Source: Candidatus Hebobacterum abditum (GTDB lineage: Bacteria > Armatimonadota > Hebobacteria > Hebobacterales > Hebobacteraceae). From it: DNA of 64,000 nucleotides. The translations under genes and the position numbers were made by a program. The notes beneath the pieces were generated by a model. It was not told where the DNA came from, did not search any database, and saw only the letters and a list, made by a program, of their open reading frames with translations. Positions 15,744 through 23,862 of the stretch are shown piece by piece. The DNA lies in assembly GCA_029821875.1 (NCBI GenBank), contig JALGXW010000010.1, forward strand, positions 67,859 to 131,858. The letters run 5' to 3'. Numbering within the stretch: the first letter of the stretch is position 1; every line of letters begins with the position of its first letter.

Positions 15744-16769
15744 CTATGGCATTACGGCCACCCTGATTGCGCCCTCCCCTTTTCGCTCCGCCAACTCGAA
15801 AGCCTCCTGCGCCCTCGCCATCGGGAACCTGTGGGTCAGGACCGAGCTCAGATTGACGCGCCCATCCCGCACGAGCTCAATCGCCTCGGGGTAGTTCTCG
15901 TTCTGGCGCCGCACGAACCGGACAGTTAGCTCGCGCCGGCGCAGCTCAGATGCGCGGACGCAGTATTCGTCTTCGGACGGTATGCCGATCACGACCACCT
16001 CGCCCGCAGGGCGCACCGCCTCCAGACACTGCTGGAGGGCCTCGGGCGGCCCGGCCACCTCGAATGCCAGGTCAACGCCCCTGCCGCCCGTCTGCGCCAA
16101 AGCCGCTTCCACAGGGTCCGCCTGAGAGATGTCGACCGTGGCATCTGCGCCCAGGTCCAGGGCGGCGGCGAGGCGCTCCGGAATCAGGTCGGTCGCGACG
16201 ACCTTGGCCGCGCCGTGGATCTTCGCCAGCCGGATGGTGAGAAGGCCGATCGCCCCACAACCTGCCACCAGGACCACAGCACCGCCAGGCCTCGAGGCAA
16301 GCTCAAGCGCGTGGACCGCGATACACAGCGGCTCGATCAGTGGCGCCTCCACCAAGTCGATACCTTCTGGAACGGGAAAGGCGCGCTCAGCCGGCCAGGC
16401 GACCAGCTCTCGCATAGCGCCGTGGACGGGTGGCAGATCGAGAAATCTCAGGTCGCGGCACAGATGGAAGAGCCCGTCCGCGCACATGTCACAGGCCCGG
16501 CAGGCGACGGCCGGATCGAGCACAACGGGAGTGCCGGCCGCAAGACGCGTTCCGTTCGAATCCTCGACGATGCCTGCCGCCTCGTGTCCTGGAACGAATG
16601 GCTGATCCCAGCTCACGCCGCCGACGTTTCCCTCAGCGAAGACGTGTATGTCCGAGGCGCAGATCGTAACCGATCGCACCCGGATCAGCACTTCGCCTGG
16701 CTGGACGGAAGGGAGCGGCCATTCACCGACCCGAACGTCGCGAACACCGTGCTGGATCACTGCGCGCAT
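15744..16769 (-). CDS. Zinc-dependent medium-chain alcohol/polyol dehydrogenase
   Basis: A 341-residue MDR dehydrogenase. The catalytic zinc site has C38 (VTICASD), the GHE pair in VPGHEAAGIV, and the structural-zinc loop with four Cys (CRACDMCADGLFHLC). The NAD(P) Rossmann motif is VAGCGAIGLLTIRLA. It resembles sorbitol/threonine dehydrogenases. The ATG at 16769 starts the canonical first strand. The gene ends 51 nt before the L-fucose-isomerase-like gene, so the two may act in one sugar or polyol route. The rubredoxin gene lies 61 nt upstream on the same strand. Confidence 0.88.
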   Translation of the reverse strand: MRAVIQHGVRDVRVGEWPLPSVQPGEVLIRVRSVTICASDIHVFAEGNVGGVSWDQPFVPGHEAAGIVEDSNGTRLAAGTPVVLDPAVACRACDMCADGLFHLCRDLRFLDLPPVHGAMRELVAWPAERAFPVPEGIDLVEAPLIEPLCIAVHALELASRPGGAVVLVAGCGAIGLLTIRLAKIHGAAKVVATDLIPERLAAALDLGADATVDISQADPVEAALAQTGGRGVDLAFEVAGPPEALQQCLEAVRPAGEVVVIGIPSEDEYCVRASELRRRELTVRFVRRQNENYPEAIELVRDGRVNLSSVLTHRFPMARAQEAFELAERKGEGAIRVAVMP

Positions 16770-16830
16770 CAAGGAACCTGACAGCCCACGCAATGGCGAC
16801 CTGTCCCCTGCCCTGCGACGCCCTTTCTGC

Positions 16831-16995
16831 TCATTCCTTCACTTCCTCGAACATCTCCTTCGGGACGCCGCACAGCGGGCAGACCCAATCCTCGGGCACT
16901 TGTTCCCAGGGAGTTCCTGCCGCGACCCCATTGTCGGGATCGCCGACTTCTGGGTCGTAGACATACGTACACGCCGTGCACTGCCACTTCGGCAT
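16831..16995 (-). CDS. Rubredoxin
   Basis: A 54-residue rubredoxin. Its iron ligands are C6 and C9 (CTAC) and C39 and C42 (CPLC). The family landmarks [14 protein letters not shown] and the WVCPLCG knuckle are present. Length and spacing match classical rubredoxins exactly. AGGAGG sits 6 nt before the ATG, and a promoter with a perfect -35 lies at 17029-17058. It carries single electrons in the cytoplasm, often to rubrerythrin, oxygen reductases or hydroxylases, none of which is adjacent. The gene is below usual size cut-offs and easily missed. Confidence 0.95.
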   Translation of the reverse strand: MPKWQCTACTYVYDPEVGDPDNGVAAGTPWEQVPEDWVCPLCGVPKEMFEEVKE

Positions 16996-17028
16996 CCGAC
17001 GCCTCCTGAAGCCAATCCGAGTTGGCTG

Positions 17029-17058
17029 AAGTTAACAGTTCGCGCGCCGAAGTGTCAA
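17029..17058 (-). promoter_or_regulatory. Promoter of the rubredoxin gene
   Basis: Minus strand TTGACA (17058-17053), 18 nt spacer, TAACTT (17034-17029). The -35 is perfect and the -10 is weak. It lies downstream of the small-RNA terminator, so rubredoxin has its own start site. Confidence 0.55.
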
Positions 17059-17120
17059 CCAGACCGGTCTCTGAGGAGTCTAATAGCAGTGATGGCAACC
17101 GGTCGCAGCCGGACGACCCG

Positions 17121-17237
17121 AAAAAGGTGAGGCGGCAGACCGGGGGAGTCTGCCGCCTCGTGGTGGGGTGGGGTTTGGGGTGGGGTTAGCCTTACAAATA
17201 TCAGGACTCAGAACGCCGAGTCGTTTTCGCTCAACTG
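17121..17237 (-). ncRNA. Candidate free-standing small RNA (about 115 nt)
   Basis: A consensus promoter (17244-17272) on the minus strand points into about 115 nt that hold no ribosome site or credible reading frame. The stretch ends in a perfect 12-bp GC hairpin followed by TTTTT. The 5' half can form a small stem GACTC/GAGTC with an 8-nt loop. The middle is a single-stranded-looking stretch with four CCCC tracts (about 17160-17182), complementary to GGGGTGGGG-type sequences. The opposite DNA strand is therefore a G-quadruplex motif. It lies between divergent genes. The rubredoxin gene beyond its terminator has a separate promoter, so this does not look like a leader. I recognise no known RNA family. 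Confidence 0.6.
17129..17159 (-). terminator. Intrinsic terminator of the small RNA
   Basis: A perfect 12-bp stem GAGGCGGCAGAC/GTCTGCCGCCTC with a 7-nt loop. On the minus strand it is followed by ACC and then five T (17125-17121). No T run follows on the plus strand, which fixes the orientation. Confidence 0.8.
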
Positions 17238-17243
17238 GCGCCC

Positions 17244-17272
17244 AGTATACCGGCCGCTCCGGCCCATGTCAA
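17244..17272 (-). promoter_or_regulatory. Consensus promoter of the small RNA
   Basis: Minus strand TTGACA (17272-17267), 17 nt spacer, TATACT (17249-17244). This is one of the best sigma-70-type promoters in the window. It overlaps the upstream region of the divergent membrane-protein gene at 17428. Confidence 0.8.
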
Positions 17273-17341
17273 GGGGGCAAAAGTGGCGAAATCCGGAGCG
17301 CGCCTGGTCGCTGAGCGGCCGCGCGGACATGCTGGTGGGCG

Positions 17342-17370
17342 TTGTTGGGCCCCGCAGGATGAGGTATACT
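17342..17370 (+). promoter_or_regulatory. Promoter of the membrane protein gene at 17428
   Basis: TTGTTG (17342-17347), 17 nt spacer, TATACT (17365-17370). A start site near 17377 would give a leader of about 50 nt containing the AAGGAGG ribosome site. Confidence 0.5.
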
Positions 17371-17427
17371 GTATGTGGGCGACCGCAAGAGCGCGGCGGT
17401 GCATGCGGCCCGCGATGCAAGGAGGCG

Positions 17428-18567
17428 ATGGCGGTGCAGACGCGTAGGCTACGCGGCAAACCCGCAAAGCCCCGTATGCAGCTACCCGAGTCGGTCAAGA
17501 AGCCGCTCGAACATGTCATCCTGATCGCGGCCGTCGGGGCGGCGATCAGCCTCATGATCATCCTCTTCATCGTTCTGTCCGGCTATCTCGCGGCGCCGAT
17601 AGTCCGCGGCACCGCGCTCGACACGGTCGCGCGCAACGTCACCCTCGCGAAGAATGCGTTCCTCTGGTGCTTGTGGATCGGAGTGATCGCGGCCATGATC
17701 CGCCACTACCGCGCGGAGAGCACCGGATGGATAGCCCTGCTGATCGGTGTGGCCTGCTGGACGATTCTCCCGCTGGTCGTCCGAAGCAAGGCCGAGGCAA
17801 CGACGGCACAGGAACTGATGGAGCTTGGTCAGTCGCTGATCTCGGCCTTCCAGACATCCGGAGGTATGCTCGCCGTAGTCGGGCTGTTGCGTCTGGGCAT
17901 CGGGCGGATCGTCATTCTCGCCTCGCCCGCGCGCATGGCGGCCAGGTTCGGGACTCAGTCCGCCGAGACGATGGCGATAGCCGCCGAGCGCGCAGCGGAG
18001 CGCCCCTCGCTAATGCGGCGATGCTGGGAATTGCATTTCTGTCGCACAAGTCTGCGCCCAAGCTGCCCGCGCTTCGTCGAAGGCAGCTCGTGCTGGAAGA
18101 GGCGGAGCGGGTGCTACTGCGATCAGGGTCTCGCCACCCGCCTGCTGACCGGCGTTGGGGCGGACTCTCGGGCGAAGGTCGCGGAGGAGCTTGGTGTTGC
18201 CCAGCGGCGGGCAAAGATCCAGGCTCGGCGGCGGCCGAAACAGAAGGCACCGTGTGGGGAGTGCCCTGTCTATCTCGAACATCAGAAGTACAAGTACCGG
18301 GTCGTCTCCTGGTGCGCCTATCCCGCCGCGGCCGCCATCATCGGTGGAACCGTCGGGTTCATCCTGCAAGGCTACCGGTGGGTGGAAGTGGAGCTTGGGT
18401 CTGTTCTCTCTCAGTTCCAGGTCCTGCCCCATGTGCTCGACGAGCGCCCTCTCGAGCAGGCAGCCTGGTTGTCGGCCGAGAATGCCGCCGTCCTGCTCAT
18501 CGGCGTCTTGCTGGTAGGCGTGATCCTCCAGCTGACAGAGATGGCGATATTCCGCTTCAAACTCTGA
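17428..18567 (+). CDS. Cys-rich multispanning membrane protein
   Basis: About 379 residues. Two hydrophobic segments lie in residues 30-95, one to two more in 100-175, and two near the C terminus (about 295-315 and 350-370). Between them is a cytoplasmic-looking stretch (about 185-290) with eight or more Cys (CWELHFCR, SCPRF, SCWKR, CYCDQG, CGECPVY), which suggests a metal or Fe-S site. I do not recognise the family. AAGGAGG is only 2 nt from the ATG at 17428; the in-frame GTG at 17434 is 8 nt from it and may be the true start. The palindrome GGCGTCGACGCC just after the stop could be a weak terminator. Confidence 0.65.
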   Translation: MAVQTRRLRGKPAKPRMQLPESVKKPLEHVILIAAVGAAISLMIILFIVLSGYLAAPIVRGTALDTVARNVTLAKNAFLWCLWIGVIAAMIRHYRAESTGWIALLIGVACWTILPLVVRSKAEATTAQELMELGQSLISAFQTSGGMLAVVGLLRLGIGRIVILASPARMAARFGTQSAETMAIAAERAAERPSLMRRCWELHFCRTSLRPSCPRFVEGSSCWKRRSGCYCDQGLATRLLTGVGADSRAKVAEELGVAQRRAKIQARRRPKQKAPCGECPVYLEHQKYKYRVVSWCAYPAAAAIIGGTVGFILQGYRWVEVELGSVLSQFQVLPHVLDERPLEQAAWLSAENAAVLLIGVLLVGVILQLTEMAIFRFKL

Positions 18568-18781
18568 CGGCGTCGACGCCCGTTAGAGCCCGTCCCCCTG
18601 CCCCCCGACCTCGGGGAGCGTCCCGCGCTTACCAGAGCACTTCGTCAAGGCCTCCGTCGATCCCGTGCCCGTCCAGTCGGCCGTCCGCACGCTGGAGGGA
18701 GCCGGGAGACTGCCGGTGAAAGGGGACATCGGGTGCATGGTGCGCTTCCTCGCGCGCCGATCTCCCCCCGAGGGATAGCCG

Positions 18782-19921
18782 ATGCATGAGTTCAGACTGC
18801 CCGGAGTCATCCACTTTGGGTGGGGCGCCTTCGACCGGCTTGGCGACGAGGCATCTCGCCTGGGCGAGCGCGCGCTCCTGGTCACGGGTCGCTCCGCGAT
18901 GAAGAAGACGGGCGTGCTGGGCCGTGCCCAGTCGCTGCTCGCCGAAGCGGGCCTCGCCGCCCTCCTCTTCGACGAGGTGGAGTCTGACCCCAGCGGCAGC
19001 ACAATAGACCGCGGTGGCAAGCTCGCCCGGGAGGAGAGCTGTGACCTCGTCGTCGGGCTTGGCGGTGGTAGCCCCATGGACGCCGCTCGAGGCATCGCCG
19101 CGATGGCCGTGCTCGAGGGATCGATCATTGACTACCTCCGCGGCAAGGCCGTGGATCGCCCGGGGCTCCCTCTCGTCAATGTCGCAACAACGGCAGGAAC
19201 TGCCAGCGAGATCACATCCGTTTCAGTCGTGCTCGACGAGGAGCGCGAGTTGAAGGCCGGGGTGCGAAGCCCATTCTGGTTCGCGCGCGCTGCCATCACC
19301 GACCCGGAGCTCACGACGATGATGCCGCCAGCACTTACCGCGGCGACGGGGCTGGATGCCCTGACCCATGCGGCGGAGTCTTATCTCTCGACCAGAGCAA
19401 CCCCGCCGACCGAGGCGCTTGCGCTTCGCGCAATCGCCTTGATCGGGTCAAACCTACGTGCCGCCGTTGCCGACGGCGACGATCGAGGGGCGCGTGAGGC
19501 AATGGCTCTCGCCAGCATGACGGCCGGCATGGCCTTCGCCAATTCAGGTCTCGGCCTCGTGCACGCGCTGGCACACCCAGTAGGCGTCCGGTACGGCGTC
19601 GCGCACGGCGTCGCCTGCGGCAGGCTTCTGCCCCAGGTGCTGAAGTACAACGCTGCTGCTGTGCCTGAGAGAGTGGCGGCCGTGGGCGGCGTCCTGCTCG
19701 GAAGGCAGGTCGAACGACCAGAGGATACAGTTGAGGGTGTCGAGTCTCTCGTCGCCGACGTGGGTGTCACCATCGGCATCGCCGACCTACCCATCGACGA
19801 GCAAGAGATGCCTGGGCTTGCACAGGACACTCTCGCCTCGGGATCGGTCAGGGTCAACCCCCGGCCTGTTACAGAGGAGGACGCGCGCGCCGTGCTCGAC
19901 GACGCCAGGCGAGCAGGATAG
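18782..19921 (+). CDS. Iron-containing (group III) alcohol dehydrogenase
   Basis: A 379-residue Fe-ADH. The NAD(P)-binding GGGSPMDAAR is near residue 93 and TTAGTASEIT near residue 137. The metal-binding region GLDALTHAAESYLS and the His pair in VHALAHPVG...YGVAHG are intact. The family reduces aldehydes or oxidises alcohols and diols in the cytoplasm; the substrate is unknown. GAGGG lies 7 nt before the ATG. The 214-nt gap upstream shows no gene. It is followed, convergently, by a TPR protein 7 nt away. Confidence 0.92.
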   Translation: MHEFRLPGVIHFGWGAFDRLGDEASRLGERALLVTGRSAMKKTGVLGRAQSLLAEAGLAALLFDEVESDPSGSTIDRGGKLAREESCDLVVGLGGGSPMDAARGIAAMAVLEGSIIDYLRGKAVDRPGLPLVNVATTAGTASEITSVSVVLDEERELKAGVRSPFWFARAAITDPELTTMMPPALTAATGLDALTHAAESYLSTRATPPTEALALRAIALIGSNLRAAVADGDDRGAREAMALASMTAGMAFANSGLGLVHALAHPVGVRYGVAHGVACGRLLPQVLKYNAAAVPERVAAVGGVLLGRQVERPEDTVEGVESLVADVGVTIGIADLPIDEQEMPGLAQDTLASGSVRVNPRPVTEEDARAVLDDARRAG

Positions 19922-19928
19922 CTGGCGG

Positions 19929-20321
19929 TCACCCCCCAGACCGCAGCCTCTCAAGCAGCCTATGTGCCCGGACATCATCCGGGTCCAGCTCGCGCGCGCG
20001 AGCCAAGGCGGAGATCGCCTCCTGCCTGCGGCCGTGCTTCGAGTGAATCAACCCCATCTCATAGAACGCGTCGCCGAAGTCAGGCTGGAGTTCTGCAACG
20101 CGCTGCAGCTCTTCGATGGCCACGTCGTCCAGGCCCCCGAGCTTGCAGGCCATGGCCAAGTTGTAGCGGGCCGAGGTATCATCCGGGTTGCTGGTGAGAG
20201 CCTGACGTGCGTCCTGGATCATGGCCGCGATCGCCGGGGACTCAACGGCAGGGGCGCCGCAGGCCGGACAGAAGCTGGGTCCCCCCTCTATCTCACGCCC
20301 ACAACTCGGACACTTCACCAT
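19929..20321 (-). CDS. Zinc-ribbon TPR protein, 130 aa
   Basis: The first 25 residues form a compact zinc ribbon (CPSC at 4-7, CPAC at 18-21). Residues 35-130 hold three TPR units (DDTSARYNLAMACKLGG, FGDAFYEMGLIHSKHG, VRAHRLLERL). It has no signal peptide or membrane segment. It is a miniature of the larger zinc-ribbon/TPR proteins at 29328 and 59571, and probably a scaffold for protein contacts. It is monocistronic and convergent with the Fe-ADH gene. Confidence 0.8.
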   Translation of the reverse strand: MVKCPSCGREIEGGPSFCPACGAPAVESPAIAAMIQDARQALTSNPDDTSARYNLAMACKLGGLDDVAIEELQRVAELQPDFGDAFYEMGLIHSKHGRRQEAISALARARELDPDDVRAHRLLERLRSGG

Positions 20322-20439
20322 TTCGGGTGCCCCGCTTGCTCACCGCATTGCTCCGCGACGGAATTCGTCGCCGCGGCCGCGCGAGTTCGCCGTATGTTAG
20401 CACGGCAACGAAGTGAGAGCAACGTCCATGCAGCGCGGA

Positions 20440-20469
20440 TTGACGCCGCTATGGCCGGTGTGCTATGAT
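20440..20469 (+). promoter_or_regulatory. Promoter of tRNA-Pro
   Basis: TTGACG (20440-20445), 18 nt spacer, TATGAT (20464-20469), ending 10 nt before the tRNA 5' base. Confidence 0.8.
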
Positions 20470-20479
20470 ACGCGGGCGA

Positions 20480-20553
20480 CGGGGCGTAGCTCAGCTTGGT
20501 AGAGCGCACGGTTCGGGACCGTGAGGCCGGCAGTTCAAATCTGCCCGCCCCGA
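20480..20553 (+). tRNA. tRNA-Pro (anticodon CGG)
   Basis: Acceptor stem CGGGGCG/CGCCCCG with discriminator A and no encoded CCA. The anticodon stem CACGG/CCGTG closes the loop TTCGGGA, giving CGG, which reads CCG. The C1-G72 pair is characteristic of bacterial proline tRNA. The T arm contains GTTCAAATC. Confidence 0.95.
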
Positions 20554-20678
20554 CGTGCAAGCCGGGACGGACCCGTGGCCTCCTATCACGCCGCAATGTT
20601 GAGGGGGACCCCAGTCTGTGGAAGATCAAGACAGGGTGTGCCCTCAGCACGTCTGAATAGGCAATAGGTGCTTGCTCG

Positions 20679-21509
20679 ATGAGGCGCATGCTTGCGTTGG
20701 TGATACTTGCGGTTGTGCTGCTCACCGGGTGCGGGAGAGACACGCTGCCCAGGGCGGGCCCTGTCAAGCGTGACCCTAACCATCTCGTTGTCTACTGCAG
20801 TTGTGCCCTGCTCCCGCTTGTGGAGGCAGCCCGCGAAGAGTTCATCTCAGCGAATCCGACCAAATCCCTGGAGATAGCTAGCGACGATCCGCGTGGCCTC
20901 GTGCAACGGCTGAGCGACGGCGAAGTTCCCGACATCTTCGTCTGCCTGGGCGAAACGGAGATCGGCGACCTCGAACGCGACGGTCACCTCGACCGGGGCT
21001 CGCGCCGATCATTCGGGATGCTCGTGCCCGTAATCGCCGTGCCTCAGGGGAACCCGGCCGCGGTGGGCAGTCCGGACGACCTTCTCCTTGAGCGAGTCAA
21101 GAGGATTGCCATCGCTGCGCCCGGCATGACCTCAATGGGTACCGACGCGAAGCACGAACTCGAGCGGGCCCAGCTCTGGTCGAGGCTGCAGGACAAGCTT
21201 GCCGTGAAGACGACCTCGGTCGCCGTGCTCGAGGCGATAAGCGCCGGGGAGGTCGAGGCCGGCATTGTCTACGATCCCTGCCCGCGGCTCAATGTGGGCG
21301 AGGACATCCCTCTGGACTCTTTGTTGCCCGCGACGCCGCTGGCCGCGGCGGCGGACCGCCCGGCTCGCATCTACGCCGAGGTGCACAAGCGCAGCCCGAA
21401 CGCTCTCCTTGCCCAGCGATTCCTGCGGATATTGGAGGAACGGGAGGTAGGCGTGTCGGGAGTAGAGCCGAGTGAGGGCGAGCCCGCGGAGGAGCTTGAG
21501 GAGTTCTGA
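20679..21509 (+). CDS. ModA-like substrate-binding lipoprotein (orphan)
   Basis: A 276-residue protein with a lipoprotein signal (lipobox LLTGC at residues 14-18). It has a type-II periplasmic binding fold of the molybdate/oxyanion class: VVYCSCALLPLVEAA, the DIFVCLGETEI segment, IAIAAPGMTSMGTDA and EAGIVYDP. The acidic C-terminal tail is not typical. No permease or ATPase gene adjoins, so it may use components encoded elsewhere or act as a sensor. The oxyanion specificity is not certain. It ends 8 nt from the convergent FAD dehydrogenase gene. Confidence 0.8.
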   Translation: MRRMLALVILAVVLLTGCGRDTLPRAGPVKRDPNHLVVYCSCALLPLVEAAREEFISANPTKSLEIASDDPRGLVQRLSDGEVPDIFVCLGETEIGDLERDGHLDRGSRRSFGMLVPVIAVPQGNPAAVGSPDDLLLERVKRIAIAAPGMTSMGTDAKHELERAQLWSRLQDKLAVKTTSVAVLEAISAGEVEAGIVYDPCPRLNVGEDIPLDSLLPATPLAAAADRPARIYAEVHKRSPNALLAQRFLRILEEREVGVSGVEPSEGEPAEELEEF

Positions 21510-21517
21510 TCGATTGC

Positions 21518-22894
21518 TCAGGACTCTGCGCGCCGACGTACTTCGCGGCCGGCGATTAGTCCGCTCGCGGAGGCCTGAAGAAGACCCCTCGTCACCCCCG
21601 CTCCATCTCCCACCGCAAACAGGTTCCTGACCTCTGTCTCGAGAGACGCGGTCAGGCGCGGGCGAGCCGAGTAGAACTTCACCTCCACGCCGTAGAGCAG
21701 CGTATGTCGCGATCCTGTGCCGGGGGCGAACCCGTCGAGCGCGTCGAGAGCTTCGAGGATGCTCGATAGATATCGGTGTGGGAGCACGTAGCTCAGGTCT
21801 CCCGGAGTGGCGGAGGCGAGGGTCGGCTGCACGAGCCCGCGCGCGATCCGCTCCGAAGTCGATCGCCGGCCTGACCGCAGATCGCCGAGGCGCTGGCAGA
21901 TCACACCCCCGCCGATCAGGTTCGCGAGCCGTGCGAGATAGCGCCCGTAGGCGATCGGATCGTGGAACGGTTCTGTGAACATCGTGCTCACCAGCAAGGC
22001 GAAGTTCGTGTTCCCCGTGCGCTTCCCCGCGTAGCTGTGGCCGTTCACCGTGATGACGCCGTCACTCTCCTCGGTCACCACCTCGCCGTACGGGCACATG
22101 CAGAAGGTGCGGACCCGGTCATCGAAGGTCTTCGAGTAGAAGATGAGCTTGGATTCGTAGGCTGTTGAGGTGACATCGACCATCACCTCGGCGGGTATCT
22201 CCACTCGCACCCCAACGTCAACTGGATTGTCGGCCCGCCCCAGCCCCAGGCGCGCGGCTTCCTCCATGAACCACTCGGAGCCTTCCCGGCCGGGCGCGAC
22301 TATCACGTAGTCGGCCCGGTGGCGCCGTCCGGCACTCGTCTCAACGCCGCTCACGACGCCGTCCTTCACGGATATCCGAGTGACGGCTTCCTCCGCGCGC
22401 ACCTCCACGTTCCCGCCGAGGGACTGCCGCATCTCCCTCAACACAACCGGACAGCGGTCGGTCCCCAAGTGGCGGATTCGAGTGCCGACGAACTGCAGGT
22501 CGCTTCGCGCCGCGCGGCGCGACAGGCCCGCCATCGCGTCCTCGTCGCCACCATACACCTGCTCCGGCGCGCCGAAGCGCACCCACATCCCGTCGACTTC
22601 CTCGAACAACTTCTCGACTTCCGGCGGCGCGAGGTACGTCGCCAGCTGCCCGCCGATCTCCGGAGAGAGAGTCAGCTTCCCGTCTGAGAAGGCGCCGGCC
22701 CCTCCCCAGCCACAAAGAAGCCACTTCGGGTCGCCCTTCTCGCCGCGCCCGCGAGCGTTGGCCTGCCGCTGCTCGATATCTGGACCCTTCTCAAACATGC
22801 GCACCGCGACATCGCTCGCCTGTGACAGGGCTAGAGCGGCGAAGATCCCAGCCGGACCGGCGCCGATCACCGCGACTTGCTTCCTACGGGCCAT
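21518..22894 (-). CDS. FAD-dependent dehydrogenase (COG2509-like)
   Basis: A 458-residue flavoprotein. FAD-binding VAVIGAGPAGIFAALALSQ starts at residue 6, followed by GRGEKGDPKWLLCGWGGAGAFSDGKL, a signature of the COG2509 uncharacterised FAD dehydrogenases related to geranylgeranyl reductase/BaiN-like proteins. The C-terminal FAD motif is LFAVGDGAGVTRGLLQA. The start is the ATG at 22894, with GGAGG upstream; it overlaps the stop of the SRPBCC gene by 11 nt. Substrate unknown. Confidence 0.85.
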   Translation of the reverse strand: MARRKQVAVIGAGPAGIFAALALSQASDVAVRMFEKGPDIEQRQANARGRGEKGDPKWLLCGWGGAGAFSDGKLTLSPEIGGQLATYLAPPEVEKLFEEVDGMWVRFGAPEQVYGGDEDAMAGLSRRAARSDLQFVGTRIRHLGTDRCPVVLREMRQSLGGNVEVRAEEAVTRISVKDGVVSGVETSAGRRHRADYVIVAPGREGSEWFMEEAARLGLGRADNPVDVGVRVEIPAEVMVDVTSTAYESKLIFYSKTFDDRVRTFCMCPYGEVVTEESDGVITVNGHSYAGKRTGNTNFALLVSTMFTEPFHDPIAYGRYLARLANLIGGGVICQRLGDLRSGRRSTSERIARGLVQPTLASATPGDLSYVLPHRYLSSILEALDALDGFAPGTGSRHTLLYGVEVKFYSARPRLTASLETEVRNLFAVGDGAGVTRGLLQASASGLIAGREVRRRAES

Positions 22895-23342
22895 CGCGGG
22901 CACCCTCCTCAGCCATCGCTCGCAATCCGGCCAGTGTCTCATCGGCGCTGCGGGCCACGAGCTTGTGCAGCAGCTTCCTGATGAGCGGCCCGATCAAGGG
23001 CACGTTGTATTCGTACGTGATCGTCAACACGATCCGCGTCCCATCCCCTTCGGGAGCGAAGCTCCAGACCCCGTCATAGCGATCCCAGTCGCCGGAGAGC
23101 AGGCGGAAGGTGCAGCGGCGCGCGGTGTCGTCCCATTCGTCCTCTTCCACCCAGGCAATCCTGCGGTTGAACTCCGGGACCTTTCCCGCCCACTCACTCA
23201 CAGTCGTACTGCCGTCGCGGGAGCGTATGGTCACCTTGTCCACGTTGGGAATGAACTCGGGGAGGCGCTCTATCTCCTTTGCGAGCGAGTAGACGCGCTC
23301 CACGGGGGCATTGACGAGCAGCTCGGAACGCACTTGCGGCAC
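22884..23342 (-). CDS. SRPBCC / polyketide cyclase-like protein
   Basis: A 152-residue START-like (SRPBCC) domain: VRSELLVNAPVERVYSLAKEIERLPEFIPNV at the start, WSFAPEGDGTRIVLT in the sheet, and a long C-terminal helix closing the hydrophobic pocket. The closest type is the coenzyme-Q-binding COQ10 or aromatase/cyclase group, which bind lipids or aromatic ligands. It is translationally coupled to the FAD dehydrogenase, so it could present a lipid-like substrate to it. A consensus promoter lies 56 nt upstream. Confidence 0.85.
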   Translation of the reverse strand: MPQVRSELLVNAPVERVYSLAKEIERLPEFIPNVDKVTIRSRDGSTTVSEWAGKVPEFNRRIAWVEEDEWDDTARRCTFRLLSGDWDRYDGVWSFAPEGDGTRIVLTITYEYNVPLIGPLIRKLLHKLVARSADETLAGLRAMAEEGARDGP

Positions 23343-23397
23343 CCGCCGCCTCCTGCTGACGAAGCTCGCGCCGCGGGTCCCACCGCGGCGCCGTGCG

Positions 23398-23426
23398 ATT
23401 CTAGGCTAGAGTGCGAGGACTGTCAA
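23398..23426 (-). promoter_or_regulatory. Promoter of the SRPBCC/FAD dehydrogenase operon
   Basis: Minus strand TTGACA (23426-23421), 17 nt spacer, TAGAAT (23403-23398). It lies between the response-regulator stop and the SRPBCC start, so this pair is transcribed separately from the two-component genes. Confidence 0.8.
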
Positions 23427-23436
23427 CCGCTTCGGT

Positions 23437-23862
23437 CTAGGCTGGGGCCTCCTCGCCGTGGGGCAGACTCTCTTCTCCCGAGTGGTCCCTCTGCAAGACC
23501 CGACGGACCCGCTGCACGAGGTCCGCGGGCTGAAACGGCTTGGTCACGTATTCGCTGGCTCCGGCCTCTATGCTGGCCGACACGAAGTCGCTCTCTGTGC
23601 GCGCGCTGACGATGACTATTTCGGCGCTCGAGGTGAGCGGGTCAGACTTGATCTCCGAACACACGGGGATGCCGCCGATCTCGGGCATGGTGATGTCCAG
23701 CAAGATCACGTCCGGCCGAACGGCCCGGATGAGGTCAAGGGCGGACCGGCCGTCGTCAGCCTCCCAGATGTCCCAATCCTCACCCGAGAGGCTCAGGCTG
23801 TCCCGCGCCAGCCTCCGTGCGGACGGGTCGTCGTCCACGATGATCACTCTCGGCCTCGACAT
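23437..23862 (-). CDS. Single-domain response regulator
   Basis: A 141-residue CheY-like receiver without an output domain. The acid pocket is D10-D12, the phospho-acceptor is D56 (VILLDITMPE), the switch residue is S86 and the conserved Lys is K108 (VTKPFQ). A proline/acid-rich tail follows residue 122. AAGGAG lies 9 nt before the ATG. Its first 83 nt lie inside the 3' end of the histidine kinase gene in another frame, so the two proteins are made from overlapping codons. The kinase is the obvious partner; the target of the receiver is unknown. Confidence 0.92.
   Translation of the reverse strand: MSRPRVIIVDDDPSARRLARDSLSLSGEDWDIWEADDGRSALDLIRAVRPDVILLDITMPEIGGIPVCSEIKSDPLTSSAEIVIVSARTESDFVSASIEAGASEYVTKPFQPADLVQRVRRVLQRDHSGEESLPHGEEAPA

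Noticed and set aside
18568-18781. Possible short gene between the Cys-rich membrane protein and Fe-ADH.
   Set aside because: Frames are short, Arg/Pro-rich, and lack a ribosome site or recognisable motif.
22380-23609. A long plus-strand open frame crossing the FAD dehydrogenase, SRPBCC and response-regulator genes.
   Set aside because: Those three have clear conserved domains on the minus strand, and the plus-strand product has none.
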